This document shows positions 1 through 10,460 of a stretch of 40,075 nucleotides of DNA, piece by piece (the stretch's first letter is position 1; every line of letters starts with the position of its first letter). This DNA comes from Euglena gracilis. Taxonomy: Eukaryota > Euglenozoa > Euglenophyceae > Euglenales > Euglenaceae. The notes beneath the pieces are model-generated. The model was given only the letters and a program-made list of their open reading frames with translations. It was not told the origin of the DNA and ran no database searches. The DNA is taken from contig CAAHFI010322892.1 in assembly GCA_900893395.1 (NCBI GenBank), forward strand, positions 1 to 40,075, in the 5' to 3' direction. The position numbers and the translations under genes are program-made.

Positions 1-970
1 ATGACCGTTTGACACCAGTAAGGATATCGCCACAGGGTACATAGATGAATACTGGTGGGGACAACGGTCGGGGAAGGGGAGGACCTGGTGGGGGCACACG
101 AAAAAGATTTGAGGAGGGTGTTGGAGGTGCTCAAAACGGAACTTTTGGTGGCTGATGAATTCAAAGCCAAACTTTTTGTGGAGGAGGTTGAATTTTGTGG
201 ACAGATTTTAGGAAACGGGACTAGGAGGCCTCACCGGGTAAGTTACGAGCGATCGAAAAGTGGGAGGTTCCAAAAACAATTACGGCTTTGAGAGCCTTTT
301 TGGGATTCACAAATTATTACAATGCATACATTCACATGTATGCGGAAGTAGCTGCCCGGTTGCAAGACAAATTGAAAGTCCCCAGGGAGGTGGGAAAGAA
401 AGGAAGTCGAAAACCTGTGGAATTTGATGGGGAGGATTTAAAAGCTTTTGAGGAGCTGAAAAAAAGGTTGTGTTCGGGCCTAATGTTGCAACGGGTAGAC
501 CCAGATAAACCCTTTGTGCTAAGGGTTGATGCCAGTGGGTACGCCGTGGGGGCAACGTTAGAGCAAATGAAGGAGGGGGGAGGAAGACCCACAGCCCAGG
601 ATGTGATTGAGAAAAAAACTGTGCCAGTGGCTTTTATGTCTCGAAAATTGACCGAGGGGCAAAGAAAATGGACCCCCAGGGAGTTGGAGACGTATGCCAT
701 AATTTTGGCACTACAAAAATGGGAGAGTTGGATTGGATTGCAACCCGTTTTGGTTTTAACCGACCACCAAAGTTTGGAGTCTTGGACAAGGGAGTCCTAG
801 ACACCCCCAGTGGTCCGGTTGGGAGGAGGCGAATGGCACCAAATTTTCTCCAAGTATGATTTGACGGTGGGATATATCCCGGGTAAAGAAAATACCATAG
901 CCGATATCCTTAGTCGGTGGGCATACCCAGCTTCACAGGCCCTAAGGGATATAAGTAAGCATGGGTCGGC
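1..970 (+). pseudogene. Element A RT end and RNase H
   Basis: The first about 290 bases encode the end of the RT palm and the thumb: FVEEVEFCGQILG matches the usual Ty3 'VEFLGH' block that in B reads VEFVGHVLGGG. From about 290 the RT-RNase H connection RAFLGFTNYYN follows, then RNase H with PFVLRVDASGYAVGA near 510-560, the block ELETYAIILAL near 680-710, TDHQSL near 757-775 and ADILSRWAYPAS near 900-935. This domain would copy the element RNA and remove the RNA strand. It is a fossil piece with its start outside the window. Confidence 0.88.
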
Positions 971-1469
971 CGAAGACAAGGATGAAATGGAAAATTTTAT
1001 CCGGGAGGAAAAAGAAGAGGAAAAACAGTGTTTGGAGATAAGAATCAAAAACCAGCCCAATTACGTAATGCCTGGATACGGGGGGTGACAACCCGTAGTG
1101 GCAAAAACGTAACACCTGAGGAGGAAAAAGGAGAGTGCACAAGGAGGGGAACCGAGGGTGGGGTAGACCCAGGAGGAAAAGACACCCCTGTGGACACCCA
1201 CTCACAAGGGCCCAGGAAAGAAAAGAAACGAGTTCATTTTTGGGATGAGAAAGTGGGGGGGGAGACGACCCCTGTCCCGGAGACGGCTGAAAGTTCGAGG
1301 GGGGACACTCGTATGGAAGTGGGGGACGCCCTGCCAAGTACGACCCCTAAGGATATTAAGCCCGTATGGGAGCGTGATTGGGGGGAAGCATATTCCCAAT
1401 GCCCACATGGAAAGAAAAATGGGTAGCTACCAAAGGCGATTCAATTTGGCCAAAGGGCTTCAAAGTGCT

Positions 1470-2160
1470 AAATGGCCAATTGTTTTTTGAGAAAAGTGTG
1501 TGTGCCTGAAAGTTTTCAACACTTGGTGATTCAAGAAATCACGAGTTTTTGGGGCACGTTGGCCCTGAGAAAGTTTGGAAACACATGGCAATCCGTTTTG
1601 TTTGGGCTGATGAAAAGGCTGCAAAAACTCAACCAAAGTTGCAGCAAAAATTGTTCCACATGCCAAGCGAGTGTGAGGGGGGAGAGTTTGAAAGGACCGA
1701 TCGAGTCCACACCCATACCCCCTGCACTAATGACAAGCGTTGCCATCGATTTGTTCGAATGCCAAGGGTTTTACACGACGGGGGAGTATGACACCCTAGC
1801 CTTGTGTGTGGATAGGCATTCGGGATGGATTGTGGGGGTTGCATGCAAGGACAAGGGATTAACCGGTGCCAAGTTGGCTAAGGAAATGGTGAAAAATCAG
1901 TGGAGGCCTTTTGGGGTTCCCTCGGTCATCTCAGTGACCAAGGGAGCCATTTCACAAGCACTTGGTGGAAAAAACATGTGTGCACTTTTGGGGATTAGGC
2001 AAGCATATTCCCAAGCATACCACCACCAAGCAAACGGGAGGGTTGAGAGAGCCGGACAACAGGTAATGGAGGTGTTGAGAAAATTGTACGTGGAGGAAAA
2101 ATTAATTGGGTTGAGGCTTTACACCAAGTTTTGGACCGAATTCACGACGTAAAGGGGGAA
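1470..2160 (+). pseudogene. Element A integrase core
   Basis: The translation contains a CSTCQAS zinc-binding end near 1645-1670, VAIDLFECQGFY near 1738-1775, VDRHSGWIVGVA near 1809-1845, a GVPSVIS block near 1913-1933 and HHQANGRVERAGQQ near 2020-2062. This matches the N-terminal HHCC zinc finger and DDE core of Ty3/gypsy integrases. The same blocks in element B read SVCIDLF, VDRHSGWVVATAH, GIPSVITSDRG and HHPANGRAEQ. Between RNase H and integrase (about 970-1470) lies a charged linker with RGVTTRSGKN, which also has a counterpart in B (VTTRAQMKKN). Broken fossil. Confidence 0.85.
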
Positions 2161-2589
2161 AGCGGTTTGCCCATATTGAAATTTGACATGGAAGGGAACG
2201 ACCATTAGCAGGGGTACCCTACCAACCCCCAAAGAATGTGAGGATTCGGTGGAGTTTTTCCGAGGATGCAAGACATTGATGGGAGGTGGCTAGGATACTC
2301 AACAAAAAGCACGAGGAGGAGGTGGCAAGGATAAATAAGGGGAGGAAAGAAATGGAACCCCTAAAGGTGGGACGACGGTTTGGTATAGGAGACCCGAGGG
2401 GTCGGGTGAGAAGCTTGACTCTAGGTGGGTGGGACCTGGGTCGTGAAGGGAAGAGAGGGGGAACGAAGTTATGTAATCGAAAGAAACCTGGGGTGGAAAC
2501 AAAAGCTCATATGAGTTTTTTTGAAGGAGTATCGAGAACCCCAAGTTGAAGGTAAGGGGGTGCTTCTTTTTTATTATAAACGAACCGAA

Positions 2590-2784
2590 AAAGAAGAAGA
2601 GGCATTACCTGATGAGTGGGAGGTGGAGAAAATTCTAAGGCATCGGAAAGGAAAGGATGGAAAGTGGGAATTTTTACAAAAGTGGGTCGGATATGAGGAC
2701 GGGGAGGAAACCTGGGAACCGGCTGGAAATTTCATTCACAGATTCAGTGGGGAGTTTGTAAGTATTGTCGTGAGAAAAAAGTGA
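2590..2784 (+). pseudogene. Element A C-terminal chromodomain
   Basis: The tail encodes DEWEVEKILRHRKGKDGKW, then FLQKWVGYEDGEETWEP and a GNFIHRF end. This is the chromodomain signature (V-E-K-I-L-x-H-R, W-x-G-Y, T-W-E-P, N-F). In chromoviruses this domain follows integrase and is thought to guide insertion to chromatin marks. It is well conserved here, which helps to place the end of the coding region. Confidence 0.88.
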
Positions 2785-2819
2785 AAATGGACATAATGTC
2801 CGAACTAAAAATTGATGGT

Positions 2820-2881
2820 GGGCCGTAGGCTCTAAGGTGAGCCATAAGGCCCTGTCCAAGGCTCTACGGTGAGCCTAATGG
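2820..2881. repeat. Paired hairpin/direct repeat after element A
   Basis: Two 24-base related units (2826-2849 and 2858-2881) each contain a short hairpin: GGCTC/GAGCC (2828-2832 with 2839-2843) and AGGCTC/GAGCCT (2859-2864 with 2871-2876). The first is nested inside an outer pair GGGCC/GGCCC (2820-2824 with 2848-2852). The function is unknown. Confidence 0.7.
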
Positions 2882-3254
2882 GAAGGCAAAGTGCTGTTTT
2901 TAAAATTCAAAAACCCGATTTGCACGTCCGTGTGGATGTGAGTGCACGCACACACGCAAGAGCGTGTAAAGGAGAGAATGTACAAATGCAAGGATTTGCA
3001 AGGAGAATGGAGAAAGGTAGAAAAGGCCCCGCAAGGGGGCCGGGGCACCACAGTATATTCGCTGCCCGTTTGCTATATTTGCCGTCCGCTGTCCCTCTTC
3101 CCTTCCCTCCCTCTACTTACCCCGCTGCCCTTACACCTTACCTCACATGGCCGTCACGCGGTGGTGTTGTAAGATTCCTTCTCAAAGCATTCCGATATGT
3201 GGATGATGAGGTTGGGAGTCTATGAGCACATCATGAGCCCCCCTTCGGTTTTAC

Positions 3255-3640
3255 AAAAATCCCCCCGGCCCGAGGAGGGGGGGGGGGCGTTTGATTTGTT
3301 GACGAATTTGAACCAAACATTCCCCGACCCGAGGGGGGGGGGCGCCAACGATTTTTACCAAAAATCCCCCGACCCGTTGGAAAGGGGGGGCAGATCTTGG
3401 TGAAGACCCTCATACCACCCGTGAGAAGCGGGGGGGGGGCAGCCAAATATTCATTGGTTTGGTGAACCGAGTCTTTCCCAAAGGTTTGAAGGCACTTGAA
3501 AGCCATAGTGCCTGAATTTTATTTCCCGTTTGTTGGTTCAAGGAAGCATGTGTGGGAAATAGGCTTTGGGGAAGGAGTGCCGATTGGAGGAGTTCCCCCT
3601 CTTTGTTGAGGAAGGGGGGGGGGCGAGTTTTTGGTGTCCG
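3255..3640. repeat. C-run/G-run repeats
   Basis: Four or five times in under 400 bases a C run (CCCCGACCCG-like) is followed within about 10-25 bases by a run of 7-11 G. Each pair can form a C-rich/G-rich hairpin or contribute to G-quadruplex structures. Units lie near 3262-3290, 3325-3352, 3366-3390, 3417-3440 and 3597-3625. No coding potential is evident. Confidence 0.65.
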
Positions 3641-4553
3641 ACTAAGGTCGCAAGGGAGGGGTGTCGGTCGCCGGCTTCGCCGGCAGCCAAAATTTCCAGA
3701 AAGCGCAAAATTTCAAAGTCGCGGGTAACAGCCACAGTTAAAAAAAACCCGCGACAGAAATTGGAAGCGGGTCAAATTACTTTGATCTTTCAAATTCTGT
3801 TCTTTTACAGAACTTGAGGGGTTTTCCCCATTATTTGGCAAAAGAGGAAATACATTGAATTGGATTTGATCAATCACATTGTTGAATTGGAAATTGACAG
3901 TTACATTGTTGGTCATTACATTGTTGGTTTATCATTTGAAGGATTGGTTTGAAGGAGCCTACAACACCGCCATCCTCACCGCCCTTCCCCATACCCCTCC
4001 TCCTTGCCCCAGGTTTGCACTTTTCACACATTCACATTTCACATTCGTTTTCAATTCTTCACATTCAGCTGCTTTCAGTTTCTCAGTTTCAGAGTTTCAG
4101 AATCACGTTACTTTCAGTTTCTCACTCTCAAAGTTCCAAGTTTCTGTGGGTTGGTTTTTCCTTCAAGGTGTGCCAAAGTGAGTGAGAAAGAAAGAGAAGA
4201 AAGTGAGATTTTGACACCAAATGGCAGATTTTTCGGTGTTCACCAAAATTTCGGAAAACTTTGAAAAACGATCCTACGCGCCGGCTGGGTAGGGGGAAAC
4301 ACCTGGGTGAAAAAAAGGGGTTGGCCTGAGCCCACCAATTCCCGAGAAAGCGCAGGCCCCACCCCGAAACACCCACCCCCTGCTGTCGGTGGTCATCCAC
4401 GACGGCGAGGACCCCCCCGGGCCCTCGGCCCACCGGGATTCGCCGGGCGCGGGGGCGACCGGCGGCGCACAGGGGGTGGGGCCGGCGAACATATGGCAGC
4501 CAGAACCGCACAGGCCATGAAGGCAACAAAGGCCATGGCGGCACAAAACGGCC

Positions 4554-5545
4554 ATGAAGGCGTCTGCATTTACAAATGTCGCTGGAACAAAAGGCCAAGG
4601 TGGCCACCAGCACCAAGACCCCACAGCACATGGCAGGGGAGCAAGGTCTTACAAACATCCCCACCATTTCTCAATCACACCACCCCTCAGGGGTCAGGGT
4701 GGGGGACCCAAGAACCCTCAAATTTCAAATCGGCATGGCAACCCAGAAACAAATCAGGCATTTGGGGCCTTTCAATTTATCATCAACGAAATTGTGGCCA
4801 GAAATATCCACAAGAAGATCAACAATCACAACAAGACCACAGGAGGGGTCCCTCACAGGCCCCTCAGAAGCTAAGGGACAGCCCTGCAAGGGCTTTAAAT
4901 TTAAATTGGCAGCCCCCTGTCCAGCCCCAGAAGGAATATTTCCCCCCAACAGCCAGCAAGGAGGAACAGGAAGGGGAGCTCCCCACCAGCATTTATTCCA
5001 ATTCAATCAACAAGGGGGACCCACAGAGGCCCCCTATGGTACGGCTACCAACCCCATCAACATCAAGAAGGCCAGATAGGCAAAGCAGGGGCAAGTCCTA
5101 TGGTATGGAAACCAACAACAAGATCCTCCAGAGAGAGTGTGAGCAGAGAGGGAGAGGGTGCACGCACATCCCCCAGGAACACTTCTTTTTCCGAGGGCTC
5201 AAGCCCTAGGGGCTCTAGGGCTGTGAAAATGTCCAACACCCCCCACCCAGCACCCAGAAAAATATCTAGTTGGGAAAATACATTCCATGGAGGAAAAATG
5301 GGAGACACCACCCCTGTACCAGAGACTTCAAAAAAGTCTAAAATGGTGGACAAAAAATGCACTCGCAGAAAATGTCAATTGATAAAAAAAAATGGAATTC
5401 AACCCCCCTGGGTAAATCCCCCCAAATTGTCCACCCACCCAAAACCCAGATCCAACTTGGACCTGAACCAGGCTGAAAAAATTCTGCTGGATTACGAAAA
5501 AACTGGGTCAGTGAAACGAGTTTGGGATCAGAAACCCAGCATTTG
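4554..5545 (+). pseudogene. DIRS-like gag/ORF1-like low-complexity region
   Basis: This stretch encodes Gln/Pro/Ser/Lys/Asn-rich polypeptide in overlapping plus-strand frames and ends in a better conserved piece with NLDLNQAEKILLDYEKTGSV just before RT, which is where DIRS elements have the end of ORF1. No zinc knuckle is visible and I recognise no fold. Assignment rests on position and composition. The GC-rich 4300-4550 start is of unclear membership. Confidence 0.45.
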
Positions 5546-6750
5546 ATCCCATGGTTTTTAAATTTCAAAACCAGAAGGGGGAATAACCAAATGGAAAATC
5601 ATCAGCAACTGCAGAGAAATAAACAAGCAGTTTCAGGTAAAACCTTTCAAAATGCTGCATCATATCTAACACATTTTTCAAGTTTTGGAAAAAGCCACTG
5701 GGCAGCAAAAATAGACCGAAAGGATGCCTGTTTTCATATTCCAGTAAGTCCAGGCCTCAGGCAATTTTAAGGCATCAGGTAAGGGGGCAGATCTGGGAAT
5801 TTCAAACAGGCTGCTTTGGGCTAAATGTAATGCCCCAAATTTTCATGTCAGTAATGAAAACATTCGAAAAGGTGTTGAGAAAAAGGGGCATCCAGGTGTT
5901 TATTTACCTGGAACAATTTTGCTGGTGGCCCCCACACGAATTTTTTGCAAAATAACCTGAACACAGTTGTCAAAGATTTTCTGAATTGAGGGTTCAAAAC
6001 CAATCTGAAAAAGTCCACCCTGCAGCCCAACAAGTGGTAACCCATCTAGGTTTTCAACTAAACTTCCAGGAAGGAAAGTTACAGGTACCTCCAGAAAGTC
6101 AAAACCATAAAAAAAGGAGCTGGAAAAAGTTGTGAAAAAAGCTTACATGTCAGAAAGGCAGTTGGCTAACATTTTGTGTCAAATAAGATGCAACATAATG
6201 GCCCTGCCCTTTTTAATGGCTTTTACGGACACCCTGGCAGTTTTTTTGTGGCAAAAGTCCACAGCCACCTGAGACTCAAAACACCCCATTTCCCAGGAAA
6301 TCAAATCCCAATTAAGGGAAATAATAATTTACTGCACACCTGGGGGGCGGACCTTTCCCCCAAAATGCAACCAGAGAGTTGCACTCAGACAGCAATCACC
6401 CATACCTGGGAGGGGGGGCTGTACATCACCACAGGAGAAATTGTGCAGGAAATTTGGAGGAAAGAACTCCATTTTGCACATGAATGTAAAGGAGCTAAGT
6501 GTAGCAATCAGCACTGTGAAAAGTTGAGCAAACCTGGGGCAACAGTTTCTTTGTCAGAGAACAACCAGGTCATTTACTATTACTTAACAAAAGGAGGGGG
6601 CAGAAAGGACCCCTTCAACAAAATGCTAAGACCATTTTTCAAATGGTGCATGGAAAAACAAGTAACCTTCAAGTGAACTGGGTACCTTCAAAAGAATGCC
6701 TGGCAGACCCCATAAGCAGATGGGAAATGGACAGGGGGGATTACTCCTTA
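5540..6750 (+). pseudogene. DIRS-like RT and RNase H
   Basis: RT blocks: KIDRKDACFHIPVS near 5705-5750, then a GCFGLNVMPQIF-like block near 5810-5845 and a KRGIQVFIYLEQF-like stretch near 5884-5925 corresponding to the palm 'YLDD' region of DIRS. RNase H blocks: WGADLSPK near 6343-6366, NNQVIYYYLTKGGGRKD near 6560-6610, KWCMEKQ near 6643-6663, and VNWVPSKECLADPISRW near 6670-6725. In DIRS elements these sit in one polyprotein. The order and spacing are right; the reading frame is broken. Confidence 0.72.
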
Positions 6751-6779
6751 GACCCCCAACTTTTTCAATGGCTCAGACA

Positions 6780-7240
6780 GCAATTCAAAGATTTCATAAA
6801 TTGAAAACAGATTTATTTGCCTCCCCGGAGCAAAAAAACTGCCCCAATTTGTGGCCAGGTGGCCCCACTGGAGGCCACAGCAGTAAATGCATTACAATGT
6901 CCACTGGACAACATGGGGATCTTTATGCAAACCCCCCCTGGTCATAATTCAACAATTTCTACCCAGGTTGAAAATGTTTCCCAGCCAAAGTTTCGATGGT
7001 CACCCCCTACTGGGATTCAGCCACGTGGTGGCCCCAATTAATAAAAACGAATTCCAGGGACCCCCTGCCTGAAAATCACCCCCTACAGGGGTATGTTCAC
7101 CAACTGCAGGGGGGAAAAAATGCCACCCACCAGGTGGCCCCTGTTTTGCATGATTTGCTCAGGCAAATTTTGGATGGGAAACAAATTCAGATTTCAAACC
7201 ATTAACGATTTCATGCGGAGAACCCAGCCTAAAAACGTTT
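6780..7240 (+). pseudogene. DIRS-like post-RNase H conserved block
   Basis: After RNase H the translation has KTDLFASPEQKN near 6805-6840, YANPPW near 6925-6945 and VTPYWDSATWWPQLIKT near 6998-7050, followed by an NKFRFQTIND-like end. This DLFAS ... PPW ... P-W-x-S-A-x-W-W-P-L series is characteristic of DIRS/PAT-type polyproteins and is the strongest reason for the family call. The block ends at the junction with B-type sequence. Confidence 0.72.
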
Positions 7241-7249
7241 ATAAGAGAT

Positions 7250-7879
7250 AAAAAGACTGAGCAGTTGAACAAGCGACGCAAGGAGTTGCCACCACTGCAA
7301 GTGGGCAGCAAGGCGTGGTACCTGCGGCAAGGGGCAGGCCAGGGGAGAAGCTGGAGAGCTACTGGCTGGGCCCATGCCGCGTGACGGAGAGGAGGAGTGA
7401 GCACGGCTACGTGGTGGAGCTGCAGGAAGGAAGGATGCAAGAAGCACACCGGTGCCAGCTGAAGGCGTACACAGAGGGCGATGAAGAGCTGGGATCACCG
7501 GTGAAGCTATTCCACTTCAAGCAGGCCCGGTCAGATCCTCCAACCGGGATCGATGAGTGGAACGTCGAAAAAGTGGTGACCCACCGAAGAACGCCAGGAG
7601 GAGAGTTGGAGTTCAAGGTGCAGTGGAAGGTTCCACCGAACTCACCTGGGAACCGCTGCACCACTTCTTCCACAGCTACAGCCAGCCCATCGTTGATTAC
7701 TTCCAGAAGAAGAACCTGAAGGAGGATGTCATGGCCCATCTGGCCAAACACCCAACAGAGGTGTCCAGGTGTGGCTGTCAGCAGTAGAAGGAGGACCGAG
7801 GCAAGACAAGAAGTGGCCACTTGAGTGGGAAGAGCCCCCCACTGAGTGGACATGGAGGAGAAGGAGGCGAACCAGCAGC
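7250..7879 (+). pseudogene. Extra copy of the B integrase/chromodomain tail
   Basis: Bases from 7250 match 21341 onward nearly base for base. The translation has the integrase C-terminal block ESYWLGPCRV, then IDEWNVEKVVTHRR, TWEPLHHFFHSYSQ and the Trp-rich end found at the end of B. It is the 3' end of another B copy, cut off at its left by the DIRS-like piece, and it runs straight into the LTR that also serves as the 5' LTR of the full B copy. It carries a few small differences from the downstream copy and is broken. Confidence 0.9.
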
Positions 7880-9518
7880 TGTGAGGGGCAGAAGCCCCCA
7901 GAACCCCAGCGACGGGGCCGCCAGCAAGAGGAGAGACAGCAAAACCGCAGAGACAAAAACACCCCACCAGCACAAGAGAAAATGGCGAAGAGCCACCACA
8001 GCACCCAACGAGAAACGGGAGAGACCGACACCAGCCGAGGGAACAGCAAGCCAGGAAGGGGAGAGCCCCAAAAACGCCCAAGCCCACGCAGGCCAAAAGA
8101 GAGGCCCACCATAGGCGCCCGGTCGGGTCCACCTGGCCTAGTCAACGGCAGAAGCGGCAACCTCAACATAGCTCCCACCTCCAACAGCACCCTCAGCTTC
8201 TAGCTTCCCCAACCTCTCCCCACAACCCATACATCAGCTCCGTACCCCAGTGCCACCCCATCCCGCAGCCCCGCAGTTCCCCTCACCTCAGCCTCCAACC
8301 CACCGACCCGTCTCCACCGCACCGCACCGCAGCACACCGACCAGTCACCACGCAGCACCGCCCGAACACGTGCCCCCATGGCACGTCCCACCCCATGCAC
8401 GGTACCATGCGACCCAACGCAGCCGTGCGTGCCCGTGTGGCACCGAGCCGAGCCTGCCTCACCCAGGTCTGACGGTTCGTACCCAGGCTTCCCAGTGACC
8501 CGTCCCTCGCATCCCAGGCGGGTAGGGGGCCCACCACCGGAGGGACCGGCCCTAAAGGCCCAGCCGGCCCACGGTGCGACCTGGCGGACCGGACCCAGCC
8601 GGCCGCCGCCCGTTTGCCCCGGCTACCCAAGCCTGAGGGGGGCGGGGGGGAAAGCGGAAAAGCCTGCTGCCAACCTGGGGTGAGTAAGGGGTTTGGGCAG
8701 TACCATCGTTTTGTTCAATCTGCATCGTTTACCGTATTGTTTTATCTGCATCCTGGTGCCCATCGTCAGATTTCTCGTGGATTCAACAGTGCAGCGCAGC
8801 CGATGGCAATGTGGTTCGGCGAGCAGCACAGGAGGCTGTGGTTGACCCTGTGGCGAGGGTTGACCCTGGACCGCACCTTTTCCCTGTCTCACTCTTTCCT
8901 TTCCCGGACAACCGAACCCCCTAACCCCGGCCTCAAGGAAGGCCACGGCACCCCGGCCCAGGTGGGAAGGGGCGCCAGGCAACAGCGGGGGGCAAGAGCA
9001 GGCACGCCACCCGCAGAGCATGCACACCCCAGGCGCCACGAGCGCGCACCAGCCAGCCAGGGGCAGGGTACCCCCCAGCCGGCAGACCAAGCGCGCACCA
9101 GCCAGCCAAAGGCGGGCCCCCCCCCCCGAGCCAGCCCGGGAGGGGACACCCAACCAAAACCCCCCAGGCAGCCAAAAGGCCCGGGAGAGCCCAGGAGAGC
9201 CAGAGCCAAAGACAGGAGACCAGCCACCCCCACCCCACCGCAGGACGAGCGGGGAACCCAGAGCCAAGCAGCAAGACGAGCCCCACGACAAAGGCCCCAC
9301 GAACCACGAGGGGCAAACCAGAAGCGGGGCAGACCAACGAGCCCAGAGGGGCCAAGCCAGCAAAGGGGCCCGGAGGGGCAGGCAGGCCAGACCCCCCGGC
9401 CCAAGAGAAGGGCAGCCCAGAGAGCGCGCACGCCCCCCCCCCAGCACAGGGAAGGGCAGCCACGCCGCGCGCACCCCCCCACACGCAAGGCAGCCCAAGA
9501 CACACAGCGAGCACGCCC

Positions 9519-9640
9519 CAGCGCACAAGGGGCAGGGCAGCCCAAAGCCGCGCACACACGCGAGCCCCCCCCAGCGCACAAGGGCAGGGCAGCCCAAAGC
9601 CGCGCACAACACGCGAGCCCCCCCACGCACAACGGGAGGG
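9519..9640. repeat. 52-base tandem repeat in B 5' LTR
   Basis: Two near-identical units start with CAGCGCACAAGG at 9519 and 9572, with a degenerate third start after them. The same pair is present in the 3' LTR at 23599-23715. Confidence 0.75.
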
Positions 9641-9745
9641 GACCGCACGCGCCAAGGCAGCCCCCCCCACGGGGAACCAGACCCGGCAGACCCCCCCGGG
9701 CACGAAGGGGGCACCAAACCCCCCCAGGGCAGCCCAAAAAAGAAA

Positions 9746-9962
9746 GAAACCGCCCCCCCCAGGGGGCGGCCAAAAAAAAAAAACCGCCCCCCCAGGGGGC
9801 GGCCAAAAAAAAAAAACCGCCCCCCCCCAGGGGGCGGCCAAAAAAAAAAACCCCCCCCCAGGGGCGGCCAAAAAAAAAACCGCCCCCCCCCAGGGGCGGC
9901 CAAAAAAAAAACCGCCCCCCCAGGGGCGGCCAAAAAAAAAACGCCCCCCCCAGGGCGCCAGG
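9746..9962. repeat. C/G hairpin plus A-run minisatellite, B 5' LTR (about 7 units)
   Basis: About seven units of 29-33 bases. Each has a C-rich arm (CCGCCCCCC), a single A, a G-rich arm (GGGGGCGG) and then CC and 8-12 A. Read on the minus strand each unit is a GC hairpin followed by a T run. The 3' LTR has about ten units, so the copy number is unstable. Confidence 0.88.
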
Positions 9963-10460
9963 CCAGGAGCACGCACACCAGCCAGACCGACCAGCCAGCC
10001 CAGGAGGCAGCCCGCCTCTGCCACACGGAGGCCTGCCCCCAGCCGGATTGTCCGCCGCGGGCAGACGATCGAAGGGCTGTGAGCTCCAACCAGGCTTCCG
10101 TGGAGGCAAGCGGCGCGGCCCAGGCCGAGCGAGGCACGCCCCCCCCGGCCAAGGGCGAGCCCAAGCACGCCCCCAGGCCCGCCGGGGAGCGCACATGCCT
10201 TACCACTCCCTGGCCGCAGCCTGCAAGTCAACCCAGACGACATCCTCACCCACCAGGCTGCCAGCGCCTTCCGAACAGGGAGTGGGCGGTCGGTCGCACA
10301 CCCAACCCGAGCCCACAGAGCCCCGCCCGCAGCCGGTTCCACCGCTGCGGCGGGAAGCCACACAGCGCTCCGCGCCCGGGGCTCTGTGGAGGGACGGCGG
10401 AGCCAAAGCCGACCCCCAGGCCGAAGTTCCCTCAGAACGGCCCCATCTTGCTTCCCTCAG

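Larger units (their letters stand above)
1..2784 (+). mobile_element. Element A: 3' half of a chromodomain Ty3/gypsy retrotransposon, broken
   Basis: Conceptual translation on the plus strand gives, in order, the end of RT, an RNase H, a charged linker, an integrase and a C-terminal chromodomain, which is the order of Ty3/gypsy chromoviruses. The 5' part (LTR, Gag, protease, most of RT) lies outside the window. Wording is close to element B: both have a stretch like RAFLGxxNYY after RT, FMSRKLT in RNase H and SRWAYPASQ at the RNase H end, so A and B belong to one lineage but are clearly different families. The reading frame is broken at several places, so this is a fossil. The sequence is less GC-rich than B. 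Its 3' LTR, if present, would lie in 2785 to about 4300. Confidence 0.9.
2785..4300 (+). other. Non-coding stretch after element A (possible A-type LTR)
   Basis: I see no convincing gene here. It holds inverted and direct repeats at 2820-2881, a patch with several C-run/G-run pairs at 3255-3640, a perfect hairpin GCCGGC/GCCGGC around TTC at 3670-3684, and runs of related TTCAGTTTC-like and ACATTGTTG-like words at 3840-4140. The position directly after the chromodomain makes a 3' LTR of A the likeliest identity, but no second copy is in the window, so the LTR ends cannot be set. Short ORFs on both strands look like chance. Confidence 0.45.
4300..7249 (+). mobile_element. DIRS-like retroelement fossil (gag-like, RT, RNase H), truncated
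   Basis: The plus-strand translation shows an RT/RNase H unlike Ty3/gypsy but typical of DIRS-type tyrosine-recombinase retroelements: KIDRKDACFHIPVSPG in RT, YYYLTKGGGRKDPF, KWCMEK and WVPSKECLADPISRWEMD in RNase H, and after it the DLFAS, ANPPW and TPYWDSATWWPQL blocks that DIRS elements carry. Upstream is a low-complexity Gln/Pro/Asn/Lys-rich gag-like region. The coding sequence is cut at about 7249, where B-type sequence begins abruptly, so the methyltransferase and tyrosine-recombinase genes usual for DIRS are absent. Terminal repeats were not found. Several breaks. A caulimovirid-type pararetrovirus is a weaker alternative, since the post-RNase H blocks do not fit that family. Confidence 0.72.

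Noticed and set aside
2869-4264. Small ORFs of 60-118 codons on both strands after element A
   Set aside because: They are low-complexity, overlap hairpins and homopolymer runs, and show no domain.
9746-9962. Bacterial intrinsic terminators on the minus strand
   Set aside because: The hairpin-plus-T shape is real but the context is a eukaryotic LTR, so a bacterial terminator role is not supported.
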